Assembly: GCA_018267095.1 (NCBI GenBank)
Contig: JAFDZC010000004.1
Coordinates: 1-64,000, forward strand
DNA: 64,000 nucleotides
Source: Bacteroidota bacterium
GTDB lineage: Bacteria > Bacteroidota > Bacteroidia > Flavobacteriales > Flavobacteriaceae
Direction of reading: 5' to 3'
Position numbers and translations under genes: made by a program. Under the pieces are notes generated by a model, which worked only from the letters and a program-made list of their open reading frames with translations, did not search any database and had not been told where the DNA came from. Of the stretch, positions 25,161 through 32,890 are shown piece by piece (the stretch's first letter is position 1; every line of letters starts with the position of its first letter).

Positions 25161-26180
25161 TTAGTGACAATTCTTATTTAAATGTTTTCTCAGACGGGTT
25201 GCAGTGTAAAAATCTCCGCTGCAATCCGGGATTCCTTGACGTTCATCGTAAGTTGTATTGGGGTTGTCTTCGGCAGCGCCATTGTAGTCGTAATAAATGG
25301 TGTAACCGCCTGTTTCTGATGTTGGTCTTTTGATCTCAGTTTTGGTGAAATAACCGTCTTGGTCATCATCCGGATCGAGGTAATCATAAATGCCATCTCC
25401 GTCGGTGTCATCATCTGTAAAAATGCCATTTCCGTTGATGTCTTCATACATCGATAAAACACCGTCTGCATCTTGATCTGTTCGTGTTACAGCGTACAAT
25501 TTAAAATTAAAAATCAGCGGAGAATAGGATGGCAAATTCACTTGCGCTTGGTTGTAATAACCCAAACCAGACGGAACAAACATCACGCCTGCTCCAAATT
25601 GACTGTATAAAGTAGGCTGACCTTCGATAACCGTTTTGGTTCCGGTTTTAAAAAGCGGAATAATTTCAGTCCAGCCTCTAATAACCGTGTTGAGTACAAA
25701 CATATTATCCGGGTATGGATTGGCATCAAATTGTTTTGTGGAAAGCGCATTGTTGTTATCCTCATCATAGTACAAGTAGACCCCTTTGTAGGCCACTTTT
25801 GCACCATCCACTCGTGTGGGTGCTTCGCCTGCTGAGTAATCTTCGCGGAGTTTTAAGTAATAAACTTTGTAAACAATATCATCTAATTCAACTTCTTTGA
25901 TAAGTAATTTAGGATATTCTTCTCGATTAAGCCAAGACATCATTGATGGCTGAGTTCCTCCATCAGGAATTTTGGTAAAAGTGACATCTTGGTCGTCATA
26001 ACCTGAAGAATTCACCACCTCAACATAATGTGTATTGAGAAAGTCTTCAATGATGGCAATATCTGAAGCATATTGAACTGCAAAATCCCGAATAGTAACA
26101 CTAGACGAACTATCAGATTTATTACATGAAAAAATAATTGCTGAGAAAAATAGTAGAAAATAAAACCTAAATTTGTTCAT
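25161..26180 (-). CDS. FKBP-type peptidyl-prolyl isomerase lipoprotein
   Basis: The 339-residue product has a lipoprotein signal peptide (MNKFRFYFLLFFSAIIFSC, lipobox FSC at about 17-19). An FKBP-like domain follows (about 110-235), seen in VDGAKVAYKGVYLYYDEDN, VIRGWTEIIPLFKTGTK and FVPSGLGYYNQ. FKBPs speed cis-trans isomerisation of X-Pro bonds and help exported proteins fold. The last quarter carries a calcium-binding-like acidic series (DQDADGVLSMYEDINGNGIF, DDDTDGDGIYDYLDPDDDQD), similar to thrombospondin type 3 repeats. This tail is common in flavobacterial FKBP lipoproteins. It is expected on a membrane facing the periplasm or outside. It is convergent with the transketolase genes across a shared terminator. 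Confidence 0.87.
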   Translation of the reverse strand: MNKFRFYFLLFFSAIIFSCNKSDSSSSVTIRDFAVQYASDIAIIEDFLNTHYVEVVNSSGYDDQDVTFTKIPDGGTQPSMMSWLNREEYPKLLIKEVELDDIVYKVYYLKLREDYSAGEAPTRVDGAKVAYKGVYLYYDEDNNNALSTKQFDANPYPDNMFVLNTVIRGWTEIIPLFKTGTKTVIEGQPTLYSQFGAGVMFVPSGLGYYNQAQVNLPSYSPLIFNFKLYAVTRTDQDADGVLSMYEDINGNGIFTDDDTDGDGIYDYLDPDDDQDGYFTKTEIKRPTSETGGYTIYYDYNGAAEDNPNTTYDERQGIPDCSGDFYTATRLRKHLNKNCH

Positions 26181-26259
26181 TATACCCTTAGTTTAGTGCG
26201 GCGAAAGATACGATATTGATTTATTTTTGTAAAGTATTTAACGTGTATTTTAGTTTTTC

Positions 26260-26646
26260 ATGAGAGTTGATAAATATTTATGGTGTGTTCGGTATTACAA
26301 AACCCGAAATATGGTAACCGAAGCTTGTAAAAAAAATCAAGTAACAGTAAACGGACAAGTGGCCAAACCTGCCAAAGAAGTTTTTCCGGGTGATGTGGTG
26401 ACTTTCAGAAAAGACCAAATTACTTACACATTGAGCGTTTTGGATATTCCAGAGAATCGCGTGGGCGCAAAATTGGTTGACATCTACCGAAAAGACCAAA
26501 CACCTGAATCAGCCTTTGAACATTTAGAGATGCTCAAAATTTCTAAAATGCATTACCGCAAAACCGGTGACGGACGCCCAACCAAAAAAGACCGCCGCGA
26601 TTTATTTGATTACACCGAAGACGTTGATTTTGACGATTTACCATAA
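26260..26646 (+). CDS. S4-domain RNA-binding protein (Hsp15/HslR-like)
   Basis: The 128-residue product begins MRVDKYLWCVRYYKTRNMVT, the classic S4 fold of Hsp15-type proteins (residues about 1-60, with NQVTVNGQVAKPAKEVFPGD). A basic C-terminal extension, GRPTKKDRRDL, follows. Hsp15 binds free 50S subunits carrying nascent chains after stalling. The role here is inferred from the family. It lies 10 bases upstream of the phosphoribosyltransferase gene and is probably cotranscribed. Confidence 0.88.
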   Translation: MRVDKYLWCVRYYKTRNMVTEACKKNQVTVNGQVAKPAKEVFPGDVVTFRKDQITYTLSVLDIPENRVGAKLVDIYRKDQTPESAFEHLEMLKISKMHYRKTGDGRPTKKDRRDLFDYTEDVDFDDLP

Positions 26647-26656
26647 ACAACATCAC

Positions 26657-27151
26657 ATGCAAAATATCATCCTTAACCACCAAGAAATTGAGCATAAAAT
26701 TAAAAGAATCGCCTATCAAATCTGCGAAAGTTATGCGCCGTCCACAGCTGTTGTGATTGCCGGCATATCAAAAAACGGTTTTATTCTGGCCGAAAAAATC
26801 AGTGTATTGCTCAAAGAAATTTCTGATTTAGAAGTGGTTTTGTGCGAAGTTATTCTAGACAAACAAAATCCGACAGCGCCCGTTAAAACATCGATTCCCG
26901 AACAAGACTACGCCCACAAAGGTTTGGTTTTGGTGGATGATGTTTTGAACTCAGGAACTACATTGATTTATGCCGTCAGACATTTTTTGAATGTACCGCT
27001 CGAGAATTTCAAAACGGCGGTTTTAGTGGATAGAAACCATAAAAAATATCCGGTAAAAGCTGATTTTAAAGGCATTTCACTCAGCACTACTCTGCATGAG
27101 CATGTACAAGTGGTTTTTGATGCAGCAGGCAATTATGCTTATTTATCGTAA
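26657..27151 (+). CDS. Phosphoribosyltransferase-domain protein
   Basis: The 164-residue product from the ATG at 26657 (MQNIILNHQEIEHKIKRIAY) has a type I PRTase fold, with the PRPP-binding loop in LVLVDDVLNSGTTLIYAVRH and the earlier VVIAGISKNGFILAEKI. It resembles PyrR and hypoxanthine PRTases, but the sequence does not settle the substrate. PyrR-type proteins can be regulators or uracil PRTases. A longer frame from 26567 overlaps the S4 gene and is not used. Its 3' end overlaps the convergent shikimate kinase gene by 9 bases. Confidence 0.85.
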   Translation: MQNIILNHQEIEHKIKRIAYQICESYAPSTAVVIAGISKNGFILAEKISVLLKEISDLEVVLCEVILDKQNPTAPVKTSIPEQDYAHKGLVLVDDVLNSGTTLIYAVRHFLNVPLENFKTAVLVDRNHKKYPVKADFKGISLSTTLHEHVQVVFDAAGNYAYLS

Positions 27152-27661
27152 AACGCTGATTATTTTTTGAACTACTTGTTCTTTGCTTAGCCCATCGGTA
27201 TCAATAATGTGGGTTGCTTGCTGATAAAAGTAACTGCGCTCGAACAAATGCGGCGCTATAAATTCTCTGAGTTCTTCTTCGGTTTTTCCGTGAATGATCG
27301 GACGTTTATGCGATTTGTTTTTAAGTCGACTAAGCAAAACTTCTAATGAGGTTTTTAGGTAAAACGATTGAATATTATCTCCATTCAATAACTCATGGTT
27401 ACCCGCATAACAAGGTGTTCCACCGCCTAAACTAATAACCAAGTTATCTTTGGTTTGCAATAGTTCTTTAAAGAGAAGATGCTCTTTTTTTCGAAAATAG
27501 ATTTCGCCTTTCTTTTCAAAGATTTCAGAAATTGACATTTGCTCTATTTCTTCAACAACCGCATCAAGATCCATGCATTTTACAGACAGTTTTTCGGACA
27601 ACAATCGAGCGATGGTTGACTTGCCAGAACCCATATATCCGAGTAAAATTATTTTCTTCAT
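27143..27661 (-). CDS. aroK: Shikimate kinase
   Basis: Shikimate kinase phosphorylates shikimate with ATP in the fifth step of aromatic amino-acid synthesis. The 172-residue protein has the P-loop GYMGSGKSTIARLL at residues 7-20, the shikimate-binding DLDAVVEE and the ISLGGGTPCYAGN motif. A lid with KSHKRPII and the basic residues of ERSYFYQQATHIID completes the family pattern. Length is normal. It is convergent with, and overlaps by 9 bases, the phosphoribosyltransferase gene. Confidence 0.94.
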   Translation of the reverse strand: MKKIILLGYMGSGKSTIARLLSEKLSVKCMDLDAVVEEIEQMSISEIFEKKGEIYFRKKEHLLFKELLQTKDNLVISLGGGTPCYAGNHELLNGDNIQSFYLKTSLEVLLSRLKNKSHKRPIIHGKTEEELREFIAPHLFERSYFYQQATHIIDTDGLSKEQVVQKIISVLR

Positions 27662-27732
27662 ACAGATAAATCCTTATGAATTAAGGCATTAAAGAGAAAT
27701 ATTAAAAAAACCCAAATTTAAAATAAAATTGC

Positions 27733-27764
27733 TTTGATAAATTAATAATTAGGTCATATATTTG
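27733..27764 (+). promoter_or_regulatory. Bacteroidota promoter for the tRNA cluster
   Basis: TTTG at 27733-27736 and TATATTTG at 27757-27764 are separated by 20 bases and fit the consensus TTTG-n19/20-TAnnTTTG. The first tRNA-Lys starts 26 bases downstream. Confidence 0.75.
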
Positions 27765-27789
27765 CACCCGCGTTAGAGAAATGACTTTT

Positions 27790-27862
27790 GACTTGGTAGC
27801 TCAGTTGGTAGAGCACATCACTTTTAATGATGGGGTCCTGGGTTCGAGCCCCAGCCAGGTCA
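27790..27862 (+). tRNA. tRNA-Lys (anticodon TTT), copy 1
   Basis: This is a 73-base cloverleaf with acceptor stem GACTTGG/CCAGGTC, D arm GCTCAGTTGGTAGAGC, anticodon loop CTTTTAA with anticodon TTT, T arm with GGTTCGAGCC and discriminator A. The CCA end is not encoded. Confidence 0.97.
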
Positions 27863-27889
27863 CAAATTTCTACCAGAAAATCTAACGCC

Positions 27890-27962
27890 GACTTGGTAGC
27901 TCAGTTGGTAGAGCACATCACTTTTAATGATGGGGTCCTGGGTTCGAGCCCCAGCCAGGTCA
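27890..27962 (+). tRNA. tRNA-Lys (anticodon TTT), copy 2
   Basis: It is identical in sequence to copy 1, exactly 100 bases further on. The 27-base spacer differs from both flanks. It is a tandem duplicate in one transcription unit. Confidence 0.97.
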
Positions 27963-27999
27963 CAAAAGTCGGGCAAAAGGCTTGACTTTTTTTATTTCA

Positions 28000-28081
28000 G
28001 GCCACGTGGAGAAATTGGTAGACTCGCCATCTTGAGGGGGTGGTGTCGCAAGACGTGTCAGTTCGAATCTGATCGTGGTCA
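28000..28081 (+). tRNA. tRNA-Leu (anticodon GAG)
   Basis: An 82-base tRNA has acceptor stem GGCCACG/CGTGGTC, anticodon stem CCATC/GGTGG with loop TTGAGGG (anticodon GAG), a long variable arm (TGTCGCAAGACG) as expected for class II tRNAs, T arm with GTTCGAATC and discriminator A. A recombinase gene follows, so this gene is a candidate integration target. Confidence 0.96.
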
Positions 28082-28105
28082 CTGAAACATATTTCAAATT
28101 AATGC

Positions 28106-28140
28106 AAAACCCCGTAAACCTGAGGTTTATCGGGGTTTTT
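28106..28140 (+). terminator. Terminator after tRNA cluster
   Basis: AAAACCCCG-TAAACC pairs with GGTTTA-T-CGGGGTTTT with one bulged T and loop TGA, followed by T. It ends the tRNA-Lys/Lys/Leu transcript. Confidence 0.85.
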
Positions 28141-28182
28141 CTATTTCCGACAAACCAAATAAAAGCATAAAAAACCAATGCC

Positions 28183-28328
28183 TTCGGGGTACAATTCGGG
28201 GTACCAGATTTGACACATCTAAAAAACCGATTGGGAGGTTCAACCCCAGTAAATATAAGCTGTTCAAAAAATGAACATCTTGATTTGCTTTGATATTTAA
28301 ACTAATTTATTAATGTCATTAGGGGTAC
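28183..28328. repeat. GGGGTAC repeats between tRNA-Leu and integrase
   Basis: TTCGGGGTAC occurs at 28183-28192 and again at 28195-28204, and the core GGGGTAC recurs at 28322-28328, just before the integrase ATG. Short repeats in this position may be arm-type binding sites for the recombinase, which is an inference. Confidence 0.45.
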
Positions 28329-28334
28329 TTTTTT

Positions 28335-29576
28335 ATGAAAGCAAACATCAACAATCTCTTTTACATCAAAAGAGCAAAACCTAACAAAGACGGATTGGTT
28401 CCCATTTTTCAGCGCATCACCATCAATGGAAAGCGCATTGAAAAGAGCACAAAAAAATTCATTGACCCTGAACACTGGTCAACACAGACTGGAAAAATGA
28501 AGGGCAAGTCAGAAGAAGCTCGTTCAATAAATAACCATCTTGACCAACTGCTTCATGAAGTCATTGAGGCTGAGAAAGACTTAACGGTAAACCGACAGAA
28601 AGTCAACCATGCTAACCTCAAAATGAAGCTTACTAGTGAAGAAGAAACCGAACGCACATTTATTCCGATTTTCCAGCAGCACAATGACAATATGCTGGCA
28701 CTGGTTCCTTCAGGTGAATATGCCATCGGAACTTGGAAGAATTTTCGCAACACCCTAAAACAATTCAAGAAGTTTTTGAAACTCAACAAAAAAGTTGATG
28801 ACATTACCATTTATGAAATAGATTATGCTTTAATCATGAGTTTTGACTTCTATCTGAAGACTAAACCAAACAAGTGCAGCAACAATTCTGTCATTAAACA
28901 CATGCATCAACTGCACAAGGTGTTTTCAATCTGCATCAACAACGATTGGATTAGTGCAGATCCTTTTAAAAAATACAAATCCAAAGTGACACCTGTTGAT
29001 CGTGGCTATCTAACCGAACATGAAGTTGGATTACTTTGGAATGCAAAAAACTTATCGCCAAAGCTCGAACTCACTCGTGATATATTTGTCTTTAGCTGCT
29101 ATACTGGATTGGCCTATATTGACACCTACAACCTCAGACCATCACATATCATGCTGGGTATAGATGGTGAAAAATGGATATTTACTAACCGCGAAAAAAC
29201 CGAAGCGCCCTCACATATCCCAATTTTACCGGTAGCTCAGTTCATCATCGATAAATACAAAAACCATCCAAAAACTGTGAACGAAGGTAAAGTGCTGCCG
29301 TTAATCAGCAACCAAAAAATGAATCAAAATCTAAAGGAATTAGCTAAAGTCTGTGGAGTCCCAAAACGACTTACTTACCATTTGGCCAGACATACCTTTG
29401 CCACAACCATTACCCTAACCAATGGTGTTCCATTAGAGAGTGTTGGAAAAATGCTCGGGCATCGCAGCATAAAATCCACACAAATTTATGCGCGGGTACT
29501 CGATGAAAAACTCAGTCAGGATATGGCGGCTTTGAAGCTTCGTTTAAGCCATCTAAATGCTGTAAAAGCGAGTTAA
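28335..29576 (+). CDS. Tyrosine recombinase / site-specific integrase
   Basis: This 413-residue Bacteroidota-type integrase catalyses integration and excision of a mobile element. It has an N-terminal arm-binding domain (about 1-95), a SAM-like core-binding domain (about 105-205) and a C-terminal catalytic domain (about 215-400). Catalytic residues seen are the Lys in NREKTEAPSHIPIL, His-x-x-Arg in YHLARHTFAT, His in LGHRSIKSTQ and the nucleophilic Tyr in STQIYARV. The position of the first catalytic arginine is Ala in SCYTGLAYIDTYNL (near residue 258), as in a subgroup of Bacteroidetes integrases; IntDOT also lacks this arginine. It follows tRNA-Leu in the same direction, marking the left end of an accessory region. 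Confidence 0.93.
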   Translation: MKANINNLFYIKRAKPNKDGLVPIFQRITINGKRIEKSTKKFIDPEHWSTQTGKMKGKSEEARSINNHLDQLLHEVIEAEKDLTVNRQKVNHANLKMKLTSEEETERTFIPIFQQHNDNMLALVPSGEYAIGTWKNFRNTLKQFKKFLKLNKKVDDITIYEIDYALIMSFDFYLKTKPNKCSNNSVIKHMHQLHKVFSICINNDWISADPFKKYKSKVTPVDRGYLTEHEVGLLWNAKNLSPKLELTRDIFVFSCYTGLAYIDTYNLRPSHIMLGIDGEKWIFTNREKTEAPSHIPILPVAQFIIDKYKNHPKTVNEGKVLPLISNQKMNQNLKELAKVCGVPKRLTYHLARHTFATTITLTNGVPLESVGKMLGHRSIKSTQIYARVLDEKLSQDMAALKLRLSHLNAVKAS

Positions 29577-29682
29577 ATAAACTATTCAATTCCCGAATCC
29601 AATACCATAACATTAGCAAAGAATCCATTCGTTCTATAATTTTGGGGCACTTTCCCACCCGGTCACCCCAACTTTATAGAAC

Positions 29683-30579
29683 ATGCAAACAGCGTCATCA
29701 CACGACCGCGTCAAAGGCCTCTATCAGATGCTTTTTGAAATGGCTACGGGCAACTTCAACTTTCGGCTCCACAGCAGCGAGGCCGATGATCGCCTTGATG
29801 AGTTAGCACGACTACTCAATCAGGTGGCCCAGGCCATGCGCGACACAATTTTAAATGCCAACCACATCATCCCGCACTATCATTATCAAAGCTTGGTTCA
29901 AACAACTTTTATACTACAAAGCGATTTCAAAATTGATAGCCTGAGCGCCAGTGTAACTCAAGTACTTGGCTTTCAACCTCAAATGCTCTTCAAGATACCA
30001 TTCTCTAATCTCCTCTCCATCCAATCAATACCGCTTTGGCAGCAAATCGAAACCGAAGTTCAAGCCGATGCAAACTACCACAATACCCTACAACTCATCT
30101 TTGTGACCCCGGCAGGTACCATCCTACCCACATTTTGTACCATATCGCGCCTTTTATACTCCGACAAAATCTTCATCAGTTCCGTTTCCACAGTGCTACA
30201 ACATGCTTTGGCAGACACCTGGCTACCTCATACGCAAAGCCAAAAGCACACAAGCAGCGCCAACCTGATCCAAGAGGTTCACGATTATATCCTAAACCAC
30301 CTCGAAGAACCCTTACCGAGCGTCAAACAGCTTTCGCGTCTCTTTGGCACCAACGAGTTCCGCATCAAAGAAGGTTTCAGACAATTCTTCAATACCAGCG
30401 TCTACCAGTTCTACACCGAAGAGCGGCTCAAAAAAGCGCACTTGCTTATTCAGCAAACTGGCGAACCCCTTAAAAATATTGCTTTTAGTTGTGGCTTCAC
30501 CGATTACGTCAACTTTTATAAAGCTTTCAAAAAAAGATTTGGTTATCCACCAAGCCAATTGCAGCGTCCTGCTGAATAG
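29683..30579 (+). CDS. AraC-family transcriptional regulator
   Basis: The 298-residue product ends in an AraC/XylS DNA-binding domain (about 205-295) with two helix-turn-helix units: PSVKQLSRLFGTNEFRIKEG and EPLKNIAFSCGFTDYVNFYK, ending AFKKRFGYPPSQ. The N-terminal 190 residues contain a short HAMP-like helix region (about 5-60) and a PAS-like segment (about 75-175), possibly sensing a ligand. It heads a plus-strand group with the MauE-like gene, an unknown gene and two small exported proteins, and faces the convergent peptidase-SusD-SusC genes. It probably regulates this locus, an inference from position. Confidence 0.85.
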   Translation: MQTASSHDRVKGLYQMLFEMATGNFNFRLHSSEADDRLDELARLLNQVAQAMRDTILNANHIIPHYHYQSLVQTTFILQSDFKIDSLSASVTQVLGFQPQMLFKIPFSNLLSIQSIPLWQQIETEVQADANYHNTLQLIFVTPAGTILPTFCTISRLLYSDKIFISSVSTVLQHALADTWLPHTQSQKHTSSANLIQEVHDYILNHLEEPLPSVKQLSRLFGTNEFRIKEGFRQFFNTSVYQFYTEERLKKAHLLIQQTGEPLKNIAFSCGFTDYVNFYKAFKKRFGYPPSQLQRPAE

Positions 30580-30667
30580 TCCGTTTAAAATTTGCATATC
30601 AAACTTCCCAAATTGAAACGCACTAAGGTTTTCATTGGCAGAACTTTACCAAAACTAAACAGCCCGC

Positions 30668-31108
30668 ATGAAAACTTTCCAAAACCTAAAAAAGCTCATT
30701 CCGCCTGTGGTAGCCTATAGCTGCGCCATCCTCTTCATCTACGCAGTGGTCAGCAAAATCCTCGATTTTGAAAACTTCCAAATTCAATTGGCACAATCAC
30801 CACTGTTAAGTGCCTTTGCCGGTTATGTGGCCTGGGGTGTTCCGGCTCTTGAAATCGTGCTTAGTTTACTGCTGCTGTCAATCAAAGGCCGAAGCATGGG
30901 TCTATTCGCCTCTTTTGGTCTGATGGTCATGTTCACCGCCTACATCTACATCATTTTAAATTATAGTGCATTTGTGCCCTGTTCTTGTGGCGGTGTGCTC
31001 GAAAAAATGAGTTGGAACCAACATCTCATCTTTAATATAGTTTTTGTCTTACTCTCAGCAATAGCTGCTTTGATGAATGCATCACAACCCAAAAACAAAA
31101 TGATATGA
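30668..31108 (+). CDS. MauE/DoxX-like redox-associated membrane protein
   Basis: The 146-residue product has four predicted transmembrane helices (about 12-32, 50-72, 78-98 and 115-138). The motif FVPCSCGGVLEKMSWNQHL places a Cys-Ser-Cys pair in the third loop, as in the MauE/DoxX redox-associated group. MauE in methylotrophs is needed for making a disulphide-rich subunit, so a role in disulphide formation or quinone-linked redox is likely. Here it stands upstream of two exported proteins with four cysteines each, its possible substrates. Its stop overlaps the next gene's ATG (ATGA type), showing translational coupling. Confidence 0.82.
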   Translation: MKTFQNLKKLIPPVVAYSCAILFIYAVVSKILDFENFQIQLAQSPLLSAFAGYVAWGVPALEIVLSLLLLSIKGRSMGLFASFGLMVMFTAYIYIILNYSAFVPCSCGGVLEKMSWNQHLIFNIVFVLLSAIAALMNASQPKNKMI

Positions 31109-32166
31109 AACTTTCAAAGTCAATAGGTATTTTGCTGTTCATTGCTATCTTGGCAACAGGTCTGGTGGTCATTCTATTTATCGCTTCCGAAAACATCATC
31201 CACAAGCGCAATAATTTTGTTCGACGATTTTCAGACGGGGTCGAAAAAGCAGCCCAGCTAGACCTAAAATCAAACGGATACTACTTCGCGGGTGAATCTG
31301 CCGATACCCTATACTTAGGTAGTTACGATGGTCCGCTTTATCTCACCAAAGTCAATAAAAATCTCACCGCACAAAGCGTCAATCACATAAAGCTAAGCCA
31401 CATGAATTTGCCATTTCGTTCAGCAGAAGTGCGGGTGCAACCTCCGTATTTTTTCTTAGCCGATGGCACAGTACCCTGCATATTCAGAGGTAAGCTCAAC
31501 AACCTATTTGCCAAATACATCGCCAAACCCGGCGGCACATTTTCGCGCCCGGTAGTGATTGATTCGGCCACAATAGCTTACCGCACCCATGACCAAACCG
31601 GACAAAGTGTGTTGGGCATACAACACATCAAGGGTGCTGAAAAATTATCAAATCAATTGCTCCAAAAACAAATCGATGGCAACTTTGATGTCGACGGCAC
31701 ACTCAATTATGACAACAAACTTCAAAAGCTGGTATACACCTACCTCTACCGCAACCAATATATCATAGCGCAAAAAGACCTAACACTTGATGCCATCGGC
31801 AATACGATTGATACCACATCCAAAGCACAAATCAAAGTAGCCTATGTCAAGAGCATCAAGGCGCAAAAAATGGCGGCGCCCCCACTCGTGGTCAATCAAA
31901 CGTCAACAACAGGCGAGGGTCTGCTCTATGTTCATTCCAAATTAATCGGTAAATACGAAGATGCTAAAATCTGGAACCAAGCCAGTGTCATTGATGTCTA
32001 TGACCTCAAAGACCAAACTTATATAGCCAGCCTTTATATCTACAACATCAACAAAAAGGCTCCGCGGTCACTGTTCGCAACGGGCAACTACCTCTATGCC
32101 ATCATAGGTCATACGCTGGTTCGCTACCAATTAACAAACCTCATCACAAGTCATCAAACAAAATGA
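31105..32166 (+). CDS. Hypothetical membrane-anchored protein, possible beta-propeller
   Basis: The 353-residue product starts with one hydrophobic helix (about 8-27, SIGILLFIAILATGLVVILF) that should anchor it with the rest in the periplasm. The body has repeated YxxxxDxxTxL-like strands and segments such as YFAGESADTLYLGSYDGPLY and ASVIDVYDLKDQTYIASLYI, suggesting a beta-propeller. No catalytic residues are recognised. Its ATG overlaps the stop of the MauE-like gene, so the two are translated together. A role with the MauE-like protein in handling the small exported proteins is a guess from position only. Confidence 0.6.
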   Translation: MKLSKSIGILLFIAILATGLVVILFIASENIIHKRNNFVRRFSDGVEKAAQLDLKSNGYYFAGESADTLYLGSYDGPLYLTKVNKNLTAQSVNHIKLSHMNLPFRSAEVRVQPPYFFLADGTVPCIFRGKLNNLFAKYIAKPGGTFSRPVVIDSATIAYRTHDQTGQSVLGIQHIKGAEKLSNQLLQKQIDGNFDVDGTLNYDNKLQKLVYTYLYRNQYIIAQKDLTLDAIGNTIDTTSKAQIKVAYVKSIKAQKMAAPPLVVNQTSTTGEGLLYVHSKLIGKYEDAKIWNQASVIDVYDLKDQTYIASLYIYNINKKAPRSLFATGNYLYAIIGHTLVRYQLTNLITSHQTK

Positions 32167-32248
32167 GCAAATAATATATCCGGCCGATATCAGGGATAAG
32201 ATCGAAAACCTGTCAACAGAGTAGATCACAACTTTTAATTCAAATATT

Positions 32249-32518
32249 ATGAAAACGTCATTTTTCAAAAAAATCCTCCCGGCCTTAGCCATCCTTTTGG
32301 CTGTCGGAGGTGCAGTGGGCAGTAATGCCATGAGCCACGCCAAAACCGGCGCACCGGTTCAAGCCTACATCAAAAACAACCCACTGGGCACCAGTTGTAC
32401 AGAATCCATCATGTGTTCTGACCAGGTTTTTGATTTGTGCACCAATTCTTCAGGCACACAACTTTGGGCTAAAAATGCTCAAAATCGTTGTGTGAACGAA
32501 GTTTACAAACCTCACTAA
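32249..32518 (+). CDS. Small exported four-cysteine protein (DUF6520 type), copy 1
   Basis: The 89-residue product has a signal-like N-terminus (MKTSFFKKILPALAILLAVG, cleavage probably near SNA or SHA). The mature part is about 60 residues with four cysteines spaced C-x5-C-x7-C-x16-C. It ends with the GTQLWAKNAQNRCVNEVY block, shared with the next gene. The pattern fits the Bacteroidota DUF6520 group of unknown function. The even cysteine count suggests two disulphides formed outside the cytoplasm. It lies downstream of the MauE-like gene. Confidence 0.75.
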   Translation: MKTSFFKKILPALAILLAVGGAVGSNAMSHAKTGAPVQAYIKNNPLGTSCTESIMCSDQVFDLCTNSSGTQLWAKNAQNRCVNEVYKPH

Positions 32519-32540
32519 ACAACAGTGCACATTAAAAACG

Positions 32541-32566
32541 AAATGCAGCCATCTCTGGCTGCATTT
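32541..32566 (+). promoter_or_regulatory. Strong hairpin between the two small-protein genes
   Basis: A perfect 10-bp stem AAATGCAGCC/GGCTGCATTT with loop ATCTCT lies between the two DUF6520-type genes. No T run follows (CTAACTAAC), so it is more likely an mRNA-stabilising, processing or partial-termination hairpin than a full terminator. Confidence 0.6.
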
Positions 32567-32590
32567 CTAACTAACTCAAAATTTATAAAA

Positions 32591-32860
32591 ATGAAAAATA
32601 AACTACTTCCTTTAATGGTTTTCAGCATAGCCATCGCCACTGCGTACGCAACACAAAAGCCCATAAAACTACAATCAACCACAACATCCACGGTCGTGGG
32701 CTACATACGCAATCACAATGGCACTGTTTGCCAACAGGGCGGGCTGTGCTCCGATGTAGTTGGCCCGCTCTGTACCGTGGGCAACGTTCCGGGTGGCACC
32801 CAACTCTGGGGTAAATCAGCATTCGGCACCTGTATCATCGAAGTCTATCGCCTACCGTAA
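32591..32860 (+). CDS. Small exported four-cysteine protein (DUF6520 type), copy 2
   Basis: The 89-residue product begins MKNKLLPLMVFSIAIATAYA, a signal peptide with likely cleavage after AYA. Four cysteines follow the same order as in copy 1, C-x5-C-x7-C with the last gap 19 residues. It has the shared GGTQLWGKSAFGTCIIEVY ending. Outside these motifs the two proteins differ strongly, so this is an old duplication. The ATG at 32591 is preferred over an upstream GTG because it begins the signal peptide. The gene ends 30 bases before the convergent S9 peptidase gene. Confidence 0.75.
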   Translation: MKNKLLPLMVFSIAIATAYATQKPIKLQSTTTSTVVGYIRNHNGTVCQQGGLCSDVVGPLCTVGNVPGGTQLWGKSAFGTCIIEVYRLP

Positions 32861-32890
32861 TTACCAAAACATTCCAACCAATACCTGTAT

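Noticed and set aside
27790-27962. Exact 73-base direct repeat 100 bases apart
   Set aside because: Both copies fold as the same tRNA-Lys; this is a duplicated tRNA gene, not a mobile repeat or CRISPR.
28000-28081. tRNA-Leu 3' end duplicated as attR near 58200-58680
   Set aside because: I looked for the 3' tRNA sequence in the gap before the S8 proteases and found no match, so no attachment pair is claimed.
27960-28178. Minus-strand frame across tRNA-Leu
   Set aside because: It is antisense to a tRNA and its terminator.
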